A DNA stretch of 64,000 bases from Talinum fruticosum (Eukaryota > Streptophyta > Magnoliopsida > Caryophyllales > Talinaceae). Shown in pieces: positions 44,174-55,330 of this stretch. The stretch spans positions 124,001 through 188,000 of the forward strand of contig JAITYX010000150.1 in NCBI GenBank assembly GCA_021018815.1, read 5' to 3'. Position numbers and translations under genes: made by a program. Every line of letters begins with the position of its first letter. The first letter of the stretch is position 1. Under the pieces are notes generated by a model. The model was not told where the DNA came from. It searched no databases and saw nothing but the letters and a program-made list of their open reading frames with translations.

Positions 44174-44990
44174 TCATACCTTTGTAGAGTTTCGATCTAC
44201 AACTTTACCTTTCTCGTCCGAGTCCAGTTTCAAACTGCTATTCATAGGTGTTGTTGCATGCTTCATATCTTGTAGCTTGTATTTCTTCAATAGCTCCTTG
44301 GTAAACTTAGATTGATGGACACAGATGCCATCCTTGTCTTGTTTGATTTGCGGACCAAGAAATAAATTGAGTTCTTCCATCATACTCATTTGGAACTCCT
44401 GTCTCATTAACTCGGAAAACTCTTGGCATAGAGTTTCATTAGTAGCTCCAAAAATGATATCATTAACATATATCCGAATGATAAGAAAATCATTCCCCTT
44501 GGTTTTAGAAAAGAGTTTTTCAATCGACCTCTTTTGAAATCATTTTCAACCAAAAACAGACTTAGTCTTTCGTACCAAGCTCCGGGAGCTTGTTTCGGAC
44601 CATATAAAGCCTTTTGCAATTTGATGTGATTTGAAAATTCTGAGTTTTCAAATCTAGTGGGTTGCTTAACATAAACTTCTTCTTGAATATAAACATTGAG
44701 AAATGCACACTTGACATCCATTTGATAAAGCTTGATGTTCATGCTAGATACAAATGCTAAGAGAATTCCGATTGCCTTATTCCTAGCAACAGGTGTAAAG
44801 GTTTTCCAACAATCAATTCCCTCTTCTTGGTTATACCCTTGAGCAACCTGTCTAGCCTTATTTCTAACTACCAACCTTTCCTCATCTAATTTGTTCTTGA
44901 AAACCTATTTGGTTCCTATTACTCGGGTGGTCGGAAGGCCGTTTGGTCAAAGTCTAGACTTAGTTTCTTTCAAATTGATTAAGCTCTTCT
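44174..44990 (-). pseudogene. Copia reverse transcriptase
   Basis: It starts near 44870 with 'RNKARQVAQGYNQEEGIDCW' and continues through 'TFTPVARNKAIGILLAFVSS', 'QMDVKCAFLNVYIQEEVYV' (first catalytic Asp in 'MDVK') and 'LYGPKQAPGAWYERLS'. A frame change near 44520 leads to 'IRIYVNDIIFGATNE', where the catalytic box normally YVDD reads YVND (44459-44470). 'MSMMEELNLFLGPQIKQDK' and 'KFTKELLKKYKL' follow. The Asp-to-Asn change alone would be expected to abolish activity. Confidence 0.9.
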
Positions 44991-45424
44991 TGTATGTCCT
45001 CGACCCATTCAGGTTCATTTAGGGCCTCTAGTGCATCTTTAGGCTATGTTAATGATATGACTGCAAAGAATGCACATAGATTATGCAAAGAAGATCAAGT
45101 TCTTACCCCACTATTGATATCGGAAAATATGCTCTCGGGTGAGTGACTAGATGCATATTTGAAAGCTCAACTTGTCCTTTAATTCACCAAGTTTGTTGGT
45201 TGAATAAGATTATCTTCAATTGGTTGTTCTTGTTGAGCCTCTACATTGCCTTGTTCTTTAGCACTCTGAGTTGGCTCTTAAACTTGTTTATTCCGAGTCA
45301 TAACATTATGAGTTGGCTCGTTCCGAGTTGCCTCGGTTCTGCTGTGTTTGACTCTTTCGGAGCTTAGCTTCAGCAATGTAATCTTGATCTCTGTTAAGTT
45401 TGAGATCTAAGAAGGTGGATTCAC

Positions 45425-46164
45425 TTATCCTGCCAAGATTAATCTCATCAAAGACAACGTGGATACTTTTTTCACTTTGTTAGTCCTTTTGTTAAAAATT
45501 CGATAAGCTTTACTATGAGATGAGAAAAATATACCTTCATCCGATCTAGCATCAAACTTAGTCAAATGTTCCTTACCATTCTTATGCTCAAAGCATTTAC
45601 ATCCAAATGGTCTGAAGTAGGAGATGTTTGATTTCTTTCCCTTATATAGCATATAGGGTGTCTTCTTCAAGATAGGTTTGATGAGGCATCTATTGAGTGT
45701 ATAATATCTCTGTGTTGATTGCCTCAGCCTAGAAATAGTAAGGTAGATCATTTTTAATCATCATGGTCCTTCCTATTTCTTCAAGAGTTCTATTCTTTCT
45801 CTCCACTACTCCATTTTGTTGAAGAGTTCTTGGTGCAGAGAAGTTGTGGGAGATGCCATTCTTGTTACGGAAATTTTGCAAATTCCGAGTTGTTAAACTC
45901 CCTTCCATGGTCAGTTTGAATCCTTCGATCCGATTCTCGGACTCCACTTGAATTTTCCTGCGAGATCTTAGTGAACTCTTTGAAGACTTCATACTTGTTT
46001 TTCAAAAAATACACCCAGGTAAATCGTGAATAATTATCAACAATGACAAGTACATAAGATTTACCTCCCAAGATTTTCACAGGAATTTCACCACACAAAT
46101 CCATATGAACTAACTTAAGCACTTCGGATGTAGACAAAATTTTGAGTGGTTTCGATTTGTGCAT
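45425..46164 (-). pseudogene. Copia integrase
   Basis: The DDE core pieces are 'LVHMDLCGEIPVKILGGKSY' (first Asp, about 46115), 'VIVDNYSRFTWVYFLKNK' (about 46050), 'RIQTDHGREFNNSEF' (second Asp, about 45910) and 'NGISHNFSAPRTLQQNGVVE' (catalytic Glu, about 45830). The C-terminal part has 'PYMLYKGKKSNISYFRPFGC' (about 45640). The frame shifts near 45885 and near 45740, so the protein is broken although all three catalytic residues can be read. Confidence 0.85.
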
Positions 46165-46303
46165 GTTTCTTGATAGTATGCATGCTAATATGACCTAGTC
46201 TACAATGCCAAGCCCATGAATCATCATTTAGAGATGCTTTTAAGCAAGATAAATTTTGACTATAATCTAAAAGAGGGATAGTATAAGTGTTACCTAATCT
46301 CAT
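46115..46303 (-). pseudogene. Copia GAG-pre-integrase domain
   Basis: 'WAWHCRLGHISMHTIKKHA' is the signature of the zinc-binding GAG-pre-integrase domain (H-x-R-L-G-H). Upstream on the minus strand, around 46500-46580, 'CHMSGNSRLFSELEDPPGG' and 'VTFGDNIKGKLVGIGKIG' are the protease-linked stretch that precedes it in copia elements. Confidence 0.85.
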
Positions 46304-46779
46304 ACCCGAGAGTTTTGTCTCTTTGGTAATTGCATCGAAGTTTACTAGTTGGTTTGAGTGAACCTTACCTATTGGCCTTTGTCACATAGCTAAGAAATGC
46401 TAAGGAAATTGCACTTAAACCCTTTGATAAGGTAGACTGGACTAATTGAGTTGTTTCCTTGACCAATCTTGCCAATCCCCACTAGCTTGCCTTTGATATT
46501 GTCTCCAAATGTGACTTTACCTCCTGGCGGATCTTCTAACTCCGAGAAGAGTCTTGAATTTCCGGACATATGGCATGAGCAACCACTATCTAAGTACTAG
46601 TGACCCTTTCGTTTCTAAGTCACCTACAAAATAGAAACAAAAACTAACCCTTCTCACTTCCTCTTATAAACCCAGTAACTCCCTTTACTTGTGGTCCTTT
46701 TATGAGGAAAAGCACTTTTAGGAACCTAGATTTAAATGATTTTGCGTCTTGTCTAATTTTGAGTCTTCTTTCTAGAAAA

Positions 46780-47274
46780 TTAAGTCTCGTGTCTCTTTTC
46801 TTTGAAAATCCTTTCTATTGCAAACAGGTGGAGAAGGCTTTCTCTTATAAGTCGATCTAGGCTCAATCCTCTTTTCATGATATTGAATGGGACTGTACTC
46901 AACCTTCCTAAACTTCGAGTTACGGAATCGGTTTTGAAAAGACTGGAATAGGAGTTAGATTCCTCTTCAGCATTGTAACCAAGTCCTTCTTTCCTGAATG
47001 AGACACACCGAGAGCCGAGTAAAAGATCAAGGTTTTTCTTACCTTGGGTGAATTTTAAAACCAGCTCTTGAGACTCATTGAGCTTTCTTTTCGATTGCTT
47101 ATTCTCTGTTCCGAGTGACACGGACTCAATCTCATTATCTTGAGCACCGGTGTCGAGTACCTTCAGATTTTGTCTCAAGTTTTCTAACTCCTTTTTCAAA
47201 ACATTACTCTCAGCAGTGAGAGACTCAAGTTGTTCTTTGAAATTTGAAGAGTTAGAATTGGACTTTTCTTCCAA
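46780..47274 (-). pseudogene. Copia linker with coiled coil
   Basis: This 164-codon frame between the zinc knuckle and protease has a heptad-rich start ('FKEQLESLTAESNVLKKELE', 'NLRQNLKVL') then 'SQELVLKFTQGKKNLDLLL' and 'SRCVSFRKEGLGYN'. Such linkers occur in Sirevirus-type copia elements. It is open but lies between broken frames. Confidence 0.7.
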
Positions 47275-47509
47275 TTTAAAAATATATCCGGCTAAATCAA
47301 CTTTGGAGAACTTAAGGAAGTATTCAATTACCTCTTGAGGACTTGTCTCCTCAATATCTGCGTTGTCATTGTCTGACTAAGATTCAGCTTACGAGTCTAT
47401 CGGTGCCATAAGACACTTCGAGTCATCGGAATCATCTTCTTCAAATGAGTCATTATCACTCAATGTAGCCATCATAGCCTTTTTCTTCTTTCTGTCCTTC
47501 TTTCTCTTT

Positions 47510-48349
47510 GGACGAGTCCTTGACTATGTACTCCTTGCTGCCACATTAAAAACAACCAGAATTCTTATTTAATGATAACTTTGAAGGGGATGAGTATTTA
47601 CCTTTCTTGATCTTCTTATCTTTCTTGTAGAACGCTTCCTTTGGCCTCTTTTCCCAGTTCTTGTACTTCATCATCTTTTTGAAACCTCGGGCAATGAGTG
47701 TCATAGGATCCTCTTTTGATTCTAAAGAGCTCATACTTTAACGTCTACTTTCCGAAGCTTTCGGTGCAATGTTCTTTTTGGTGCTGACCTCGGCATCCTC
47801 TTCTTCCGAGATAAATCTCACGAGTAAGCAACTTCCCAATGAGCTCGTCGGCTTCGGTTGAGAGAAGTTCCGAGCTTCTTTAATTGCTATCATCTTAGGA
47901 CCCCAGTTTCTCTTTGGTAGACTTCTCATAATTTTTCTGAACATTTCCTCGTGTGAGATCTTTTTACCCTGAGACTTGAGATTGTTAGTAATCTCTATGA
48001 ACCGAGCATACATCTAAGAGATGTTCTCCTCCGGCTCCATCTTGAACAGATCATACTTGTGAAGATATTGGCTTATCTTTGCCTGCTTCACTTGACTTGT
48101 TCCTTCATAAGTGTTGACAAGGGTGTCCCACACAATTTTGGCTGTCTCACAAGCAAAGACCATGTTGTCGTCTTCCGAGCTGATGGCACACATCGGTGTG
48201 TTCATAGCTTTGATGTTCTTTCCGAACTTCTCGGTTTCTTCAGTGGTGTACTCGGATTTTTCTTTAGGTATAGATCTTACACCTTCCATCTTCATTGGGA
48301 CATAGTTCCCATTCTGGATGATGTTTCCGACATCTTCATCGTTATCCAT
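47510..48349 (-). pseudogene. Copia gag (UBN2-type), broken
   Basis: It starts near 48349. 'FACETAKIVWDTLVNTYEGT' (about 48130) and 'VKQAKISQYLHKYDLFKMEP' (about 48060) are the core of UBN2 gag. Across a stop at 48014, 'MYARFIEITNNLKSQGKKIS' and 'IMRSLPKRNWGPKMIAI' follow. 'TLIARGFKKMMKYK' (about 47690) and a CCHC-like 'GCF-x-CGSKEYIVKDSS' knuckle (about 47515-47555, its final residues altered) end it. Gag packages the element RNA. At least three stops. Confidence 0.85.
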
Positions 48350-48501
48350 TAGGAAGCGAGTCCATTATCTTCTTACAATGTGTAAGTTTGACCCCTTGAA
48401 CTTGGGTGTTCCGGTATATGATCTTTCTTCATTGAACTCTCCATTTTTCTAAGCCATTTGATCTTTATACCTTTGGATTGTGAGATCCTCTTAAAAAGTT
48501 A

Positions 48502-48516
48502 GGCTTTGATACCAAT
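48502..48516 (-). promoter_or_regulatory. Copia primer binding site
   Basis: On the minus strand TTGGTATCAAAGCC follows the LTR end directly. It is one base off the initiator tRNA-Met complement TGGTATCAGAGCC in its core. Confidence 0.85.
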
Positions 48517-49931
48517 TGAAGGTTTTCTTTTGGAGAGATTAAGTCACCCTAGAGGGGGCTGAATAGGGTGATGGAAGATTTTAAATAAAATTAAACTCTT
48601 TTTGCACATAACTAAGTAGAAATAGATTCCGAGTCTTGATTGGACTCGAAAGATACACAAACGAAATACGTGGAAACCTTCCTTGGGTAGAAAATCATAG
48701 ACAGTGTTAATCCAAGCACCAAGTCAAATCCACTAATTGAATCTTCAATTACAAAGGACTGACTCTAACTAGAATTGCTCCCTTAGATAATTCCTCTACA
48801 AGCTTTTCTTAGACTCGAAGTTCCATTATCCGATCTAGTACTTCCTGATTGATTTAACCCTTATACTTAGGGCTACTAAGTCAAGGGACTTACACAAAAA
48901 GTAAGAAAATAATGTAAGTGATTACAAGACTTTTTTACAACTCAAAAAGTAAGATATTATAGATTAGGAGTTGTAAGTCGAAGATTGAATAAGAATGCAC
49001 TATATAAGTGTTGGAATATGTTCAACAACAATCTTCTAGTCTTACAAAATGGCTTCTATTTATAAGCACCTAGGAAGAATAACCCGTTGAGTCTTGTTCT
49101 AGACTGATGAGCTTCAATAGGCTGTTGTAACGGCTAGTTTGAGTCACTCGAAAAAGATCCGTTGGGATGTGAATGTTATGTAACGGTTCTTTACTCCAAA
49201 AGATAGTCCAATCATGTGATGGTGATTGAAAATTGAGGTAGAAATAACCGTTAAACTCAAAGTTGCACTTTTCCTATTTTAGAAATAAACAACCACGACA
49301 CGATTGTCCGAGCCATATCCAAAAATGGTTAATCTCTATCTATTGGTGTTTAACGGTTAAAAACCAGTTGCTTTTGTATTTCAAAAGTAGATTAGGCTTG
49401 TTTGAATAAACTAAAAAAGCAAATCACATTGGTACTCAAAGTATAAAAATACTTTGGTCCAAGATTAGGCACGAATAATTAAATCGAGTAATTAAGCACC
49501 TAATTATCTTTGACCTAAAAGAGTGAAATTTTCGAGTCTAATATCCATTAGGTTCAAATCCCATCTTGAGTCAATCCTTAAATGATCAAGTTAGAAAGAA
49601 TAAAATATCGGGGTACATGAACTTGAGCCACTAAATAATTCTCCGGAAACAGATCGACTTAAAACATAGAATTTACACTATAATTTATTTCTACTTGAAA
49701 AATGAAGTCGGTGCTCGGAATAAATATGTTAGAGAAATTATTTGGTCATGCGATAGTTTTGAGTGATGTCTGAGTGGGTTAGAAACACAGTTCGGAGAGA
49801 TACGCAAGAACGTACTTTCGAATGAGTCGAACAGAAAAAAAAAAAAAAAACTTAGATAGAAGTGTCTATAAGGCTCGGAATGACTTAGAATCAAAACACA
49901 AGAAAGATAGAGAGTTATACCTAAGTCTTCA
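48517..49931 (-). repeat. Copia 5' LTR
   Basis: On the plus strand it runs from TGAAGGTTTTCTTTTGG to TAAGTCTTCA. It is the partner of 42176-43608, with numerous substitutions between the two. Confidence 0.9.
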
Positions 49932-49957
49932 TGATGCATTCAAACTTCTAATTTTAA

Positions 49958-50733
49958 GGCTTCGTTTAATTCTTAGAAAATTGGATGGAAAGAAAAAAAT
50001 TTGGGAAAGTCATATTCTTTCTCATGTTTGGTTTGAAGAAAATCATAGAGAAAAAAATTGGGAGGAGAATTTGGTGGGAAAAAAAGTAGAAACAAGTCAT
50101 ATAATTTTTTACACCAAAATATGAGGAAAATCCGAGGAAAACTTCTAGCTAAAGTTTGATCGTGAGGTCCTTCCTAACTCATATGCTTTCTCTCTCCAAA
50201 AGTTATGATCTCGAATAATACATATGGTCGATTTGACCCATTTTCCACAACCCCGACTTAAGTTCAATGCCTTCTTTGTCGGAGCATTGCCGAAAAACCT
50301 CTGTTACGATGCCAATTTCCCTGATTCTTTAAGGTCTCCTTCACCCATAACTCATCCATTTTATTTTAAGGATGAAGATGAGGATGTAATGTTAGAGAGA
50401 GAAAGTTTCAGGGGTTTTATAGAGAGAGAAGAGAGAGAAATTTAAAAGAAAAGATACGAGTGATAGAATCTCAAAGAAACAAGGTGTAGAGAGAAAAGGG
50501 TATGCAGGAGGGAGAACAAGAAGCAAAGGAAATAGATGCAAATTGGAACTCAAATTAAGGAAGAATAATATAATCATATCTTGTTTCCTTTTTAGTTCAA
50601 ATAAAATTTTTTCCTTTTGTTTATTTTCCTTAATTCAAATAAGAGAAAAATATCAATTTCTTTCAACTTTTTTTCCTCATTTTTTTCCACTAAAACTTTT
50701 TTCTACCTAATTTTCTAAGAATCAAACAGAGCC
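49958..50733. mobile_element. PIF/Harbinger-like non-autonomous element
   Basis: The left end GGCTTCGTTTAATTCTTAGA and, in complement, the right end GGCTCTGTTTGATTCTTAGA are flanked by TAA at 49955-49957 and 50734-50736. The same TIR family ends the fold-back element at 16497-17403. The interior has subterminal A/G-rich DNA and a less AT-rich middle (50160-50460) with a weak 73-codon frame (50224-50445) that I do not recognise and that might be captured sequence. There is no transposase. Confidence 0.75.
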
Positions 50734-50736
50734 TAA

Positions 50737-51233
50737 CTGTAGAAGAATTTAAAAGAATTTGAAAGCCCTAGCCTTTGAGATTTAAGAGTGAATGAATGAA
50801 AGGAAGGGTAGGCGGGAGTGGAGAGTGGGAGTTGTCCGGGTGGTAGAAGCGAGCAGCGGTAAGGCGGCGAGCAAGGTCGGCGGAGTCGGTGAGTCACCGT
50901 GACAATGGCGGGCAACGTAGTCTCCATGATAGAGTGACTAAGAGAGAGAGTTAGAGTAAGTGAGAGCGAGAGATGGGGGACATCTCCGCGACCGGGTAAC
51001 ACCGGCAGCAAGTAGTTGACTCAATTGTGGCGGCTAGTAGTCGCTCGAGAGTTGGGGTAGGGACAAAGAGAGGGGGACTAAGATGACAGAGCATGGGGCG
51101 TGATCGTGTGTGAAGATGTGGGGAGCGAGAGATTGAGGTTTTCCTGTGAGAAGGAAATGGTTAGGGCAAAAAAATGAGAGAAAGGAAATTGCTCTTCGAC
51201 TTGATCACTTGGGCCAACACATATTTTTTTAGA
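50737..51233. other. Purine-rich, moderately GC-rich spacer
   Basis: GA-rich and GC-rich DNA (50790-51150) with no convincing protein. The minus-strand frame 50733-51011 is low-complexity Ser/Leu-rich. It could be the leader of a lost gene. Confidence 0.35.
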
Positions 51234-51241
51234 GGTATTCC

Positions 51242-53174
51242 TAGGGATGGGAGTTTAATGTAGACCAGAAAAATAGGCCCCAAATTAGCCCCGATTTTGT
51301 GGGTATGGGTACAAAAAATAAATAAATAAAATTTGGGTTTAGGGCGGTTATGGGGGAAGTGGGTTTGGGTACGATGTGAGTACGGGTATAGGGTTCACTT
51401 GCCTCGTACCCGTACCCGTATCCTTTTCTTTTGTAAATAATTTTGACTGGGTGAGCGTGAGATTCTACTCGACCAACGACCCAATTTTAGTTTCGAGCAA
51501 AACGTCTTTCTCCTAAAACCTTCTCACTCTCCTGAAACCCTCTCTCTCCTAGACCCTCTCGCTCGCCCCCTCTCTCATCTCTAGCCTCGCACTCGAAAAC
51601 TAGGGCTTTCGTTTCCAACCTCTTGCTTGCGACTCGCCCCTTTTCTCCTCTCCGGCTGGTTGGTTGTCCCTAGTTGTTGACGCTCAACCTCTCTCGGCAA
51701 CTTTGTCTCTCTCATCCTCTCGCCGTGGATGACCTCTCTCGGCAACCTTCTCGTCGCTGCTTTGACTCCTCGCTCGTCGACGACCTCTCTACCTGGTTGT
51801 TGGTCCCTCGTCGTCGCTCCGACTTCTCGTCTACGGCTCCTCAAGGTACTATTATTTAGCGATTAAAAACCCTAGTTTTTCTTTCCATTTTCTCGACTCG
51901 AATTCTTACTCATGGTCATGTGCTTGAATAGTTTTTGTAGTTTCTTTTTCATATCTATACATACCGGAATGATATTCGATGGGTATAGATATGGGGATAG
52001 ATTTTGAAAACTCAATGAGTATGAGTATGAGTATGGGTATGGATGGATTATTTTCAAAAATAGATATAGGTGTGGGCAGTGGCGGACCCAGGAATTTACG
52101 AAGGGGGTGGAAATAAACTAAATAATAGTGTACACAAGTGAAAATTTCTGCAGAATTTCCTCTATAATATGGCTAATCCCCTAGGCTTAAAGCCTTAACC
52201 CTGCACGAAACACATTCATAAACTCAACGAGCCACACACTCGGAGTATCAACAACACAAGTTAAATGAGTCACACCCTCACGAGTATTCACATACGTCTT
52301 TTATATTCATAAATCTAAGTTCACATACAACCGATCTTTACAAAAATTTTTACAAAAACAAAAGTTAACATATGTTTTGAAAATTAATATTACATAAAGA
52401 TAATTGGTCTATCTTGAAATTAATATTACATAAAGAAAATCAAACCTGTATCGTGAAGTTGGTCTAAAGAACGAATAAAATGAAATTGAAAAATTAATAA
52501 AATCACATAAATTAACGATAAAATTAAAGAAATTAAATCTAATATCACACAAATTATACCTTAAATTGAATTGAAATTGAAAAATTTTTAAGTTGTAAAC
52601 TTACAGATTTGGGAATGAAAGAGAGAGTGTGGTGCGCAGGAGGGGCTAGCGAGTGGCGGCGGACGGCGGTGTGCTATAATCGTTTGGGGCTCCGGCGAGT
52701 GGTGTGGTTGTTGGTCGGGGAGAGAGAGAGTGTGTGTGTGTGTGTGGAAGAGAGAGGGCTCTAGCTGGGCTAGGCAGGCAGCAACACGACAGCGAGTGGT
52801 GGGCGCCGCGGCGTTGATGCTACGACGAGGTTGGGGGCGGGGTTGCGACCACCGGCCGGTGGGGGGCAAAGCACAGCAGCGGTAGTAACGTGGGCTCGTG
52901 GCTAACGAAGGAAAATAAGTGAAATAAAAGGAAGAAGTTCAAAAGTGAAATTTTGAAAAAAAAAAAATTGAGATTACTTGCATTAGGCTTTCAACCATAG
53001 ACCTCGCGTTTGACTATTAAGACTCTTACCAACTCATCTACCTTCATTTTCAGTTTACTTTCTCTTATATAAAAACTTTATTTTTTTTTAGAGGGGGTCA
53101 GTTGATCTCACTAACTTTCGGTAAATCCACCACTGGATATTGGTATAGGCGTACCCGCCTCGTGTCCATCCCTA
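51242..53174. mobile_element. hAT-type element with nested insertion
   Basis: The ends TAGGGATGG (left) and CCATCCCTA (right) form short TIRs of hAT type. The flanking octamers GGTATTCC (51234-51241) and GATGTTCC (53175-53182) agree at six of eight bases, fitting an aged 8 bp target duplication. Subterminal DNA on both sides is full of 'GGGTACGGGTA'-like phrases, typical for hAT. A 51440-51850 stretch is GC-rich and may be a leader or captured DNA. The transposase is absent. A second element occupies 52077-53135. Confidence 0.75.
52077..53135. mobile_element. Element nested in the hAT element
   Basis: The termini CAGTGGCGGACCCAGGAATT (left) and, in complement, CAGTGGTGGATTTACC (right) define a 1.06 kb insertion. 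The outer hAT subterminal DNA continues on both sides. Flanking octamers GGTGTGGG and GATATTGG agree at five of eight bases, so a target duplication is possible but weak. The left 200 bp after the end carries the LTR-like phrase order also seen near 10240 and 37375. The right part has a GC-rich patch (52620-52880) with a minus-strand Pro/Arg/Ser-rich frame unlikely to be a protein, plus a short GA/GT microsatellite near 52721-52746. The superfamily is uncertain. Confidence 0.6.
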
Positions 53175-53316
53175 GATGTTCCATATATAAATAAAGGTCA
53201 CCGCCAAAAATATTGTAAATATTTTTTGGAACTTATGTGTATCCGAGGACACCATACCATAAGAGCAACCTGGCTCCTCCTACTTTCTTTTTGCCTCCAA
53301 ACTACTACAATCACGT

Positions 53317-53533
53317 CAAAATCCAATCCTGATGGCCATTGACTTTTGCCGACAATGCATGAGGGCTAGTCATCTAAATCTAATAAACTAGTAGATTAAT
53401 TGTCACCATTCTAATAAAGTAAATTTGATTACCACAAAAAAGGTAACTAAATAATTGGAATTTATTGTTTTTTAAAACCGTAGTAAAATGATTGTCAATC
53501 TATAGATACCTGAGCCTTATAGGATAATATAGT
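53317..53533 (+). repeat. 220 bp direct repeat, copy 2
   Basis: It is the second copy of 41512-41732, 11.8 kb downstream and in the same orientation. Confidence 0.9.
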
Positions 53534-54779
53534 TTAATGGCTTATAGGCAGCTGATTTGACGTGCATACAGGCGTTCCATTAAAATCATTTTTAATGAGA
53601 CTCATCCTATAAAGGCCTATACTAATACATCAATTAAGGTCTCTTTTTTTAAAAAAATTTTTATTTTCACAGTGCAAAACTCATAAATAAGGTTCATCAA
53701 TTTAAATAATTTACATGAAACTCACTTATTAACATATTTAATTAGTTTATTTTTTTATTTTATATTATTATTTATTTTTATAATATATATAAAATTATTC
53801 AATGCAATATAAAAATTTAAATTAATTATTTCAAATTAGGATTTTTTAAACAAATGATACAATAATATTAGAAATTTTATTAAATAAAAAAATACAATCA
53901 TAGTAATGTTATACAATAATACAACATGTAAGTTAATTGTTTTAAGTTGTGATTTTTTAGGCAATGAAACAATAATATTAGATTTTTATTAAATAAACAA
54001 TACAATGATATTACAATTTCAATTATTATAATTTTTAAACAAATTAATGGCCTAATAATTTATAATTTCAATTGTAATTTATGTAATTAATAACTCATTA
54101 GAGAGAGAGTATTTACAGGGAGGGAGAAAATTTGTGATTTAGGTGTAAATAATACAGAGATAAAATGTAATTCCACTTTAATTTCAATTGAGAGAGAGAT
54201 AATTAACAGAGAGAGAGAGAGATAATTAACAGAGAGAGAGAGATAATTAACAGAGAGAGAGAGAATTCCAGTTTAATACAGAGGGTTTCATTAAACAACA
54301 ATTTTTTAATTAATAGATAGAGATATAATTAAGAGAGAAAGAATTAATTAAGAGAGAGAATTCTATTAATCAATCACCACGTGACATATCAATCACATGT
54401 TTCCCCTCCTCAAAGCCGATTGACCGAGCATGCATGCTCACTTCGAAAAAAAGCGTACTCGGTTATAAAGAGTCGTGCCTTGGGCAGCACACCGCATCAG
54501 GTGCCCGTGCTGCATAGACTCTAACATGATTATGAACGAGTTACATAACGCTTATGAACAAAAAATTTTAAAAAAATATCAAATAAAAAAATAACCTCTG
54601 AAATTTAGGAAGTCATGAGGTGGACTTATTTATCATGTGATAGAAGTAGGCTGAGAATAGTGAAGTTAAATATGCCATCCATATTTGATAATATAAGCTA
54701 AAATCTTACCACATTGTCAAGTTAAAAGTGTTGTTGACACGACGATAGTACACTACTAGTAAACGCTTATAAAGCGAAT
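53534..54779. other. AT-rich DNA with minisatellite and palindrome
   Basis: No gene is recognised. Notable bits are the (GA)n-ATAATTAACA minisatellite at 54190-54268, a 14 bp perfect palindrome GAGCATGCATGCTC at 54426-54439, and a GC-rich stretch 54475-54525 with GCAGCAC and GTGCTGC arms. Confidence 0.55.
54190..54268 (+). repeat. Minisatellite (GA)n + ATAATTAACA
   Basis: Three to four units of a GA run followed by ATAATTAACA, with unit length varying from 19 to 25 bp through GA number. Confidence 0.9.
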
Positions 54780-55330
54780 TGTTAGGATCAGGAGTTTACT
54801 CTCACAAACAATAATAATAATAAAAGAACAAGATGAAAAAATTGAATAAGACACAAAAATTTACGTAGAAAACCCAAAATGAAAAAAAAAACATTCGAAC
54901 AATGCATTAGATTTGGTAGCTATACAAAGAATTGCTTTACACTAGCTATTCTTATTGCTACACCTAACTATAAAGGCCTACAAGCAATTATATAGTCATA
55001 AAATCAAGTCATCAATATAAGAAACCGCCAAAACGGACAAACAAATTGAAACCAAAGAGGCACCTACCGCACGGGCGGTGCCGGATGACATGGTACTGCT
55101 TGTGTCTGCTGGCATGGGTTGTGCCCTCAAACACGGCCAGTCCGCGCCAGCAGCGGGTTAGTAGTCGTCATTTTCTTATTCGGGCAACACAATCCATTCC
55201 TCTTACTCTTAGGTCGTGTCGGTAATTTCAAGCCTCAAACCACAATTTTTCTGAACCCTAACACTCATTAGATCCCACACAACCCCAACACACATAGCAT
55301 GAACTCGCTTGCCACGTACCTCACATATTT
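54780..55330 (+). repeat. Copia-type LTR fragment (different family)
   Basis: It begins TGTTAGGATCAGGAGTTTAC and soon has 'TTTACGTAGAAAACCC', a phrase common in plant copia LTRs. No coding part or partner LTR is visible, and the right boundary is unclear. It may be a solo or truncated LTR. Confidence 0.4.

Larger units (their letters stand above)
42176..49931 (-). mobile_element. Ty1/copia LTR retrotransposon with both LTRs
   Basis: The 7.76 kb element is on the minus strand. LTRs of 1.43 and 1.42 kb enclose a primer site, gag, GAG-pre-integrase, integrase, RT, RNase H and a polypurine tract, in the copia order. The gag part is of the UBN2 type and a long coiled stretch follows the zinc knuckle, which suggests a Sirevirus-like lineage, but I cannot fix the lineage. 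Stops and frame changes occur in every domain. The 5 bp flanking the two ends differ (TAAAG at 42171-42175, TGATG at 49932-49936), so no target duplication is seen. Confidence 0.9.

Noticed and set aside
48059..48352. Plus-strand 97-codon ORF inside the copia gag
   Set aside because: It is an antisense shadow. The minus strand carries the recognisable gag motifs.
52588..52869. 93-codon minus-strand Pro/Arg/Ser-rich ORF
   Set aside because: It includes a CACA/GAGA microsatellite and GC-rich low-complexity DNA, with no recognisable domain.
54475..54525. GC-rich stem-forming stretch as a tRNA or other RNA gene
   Set aside because: No cloverleaf, no A/B-box pair and no acceptor stem could be formed.
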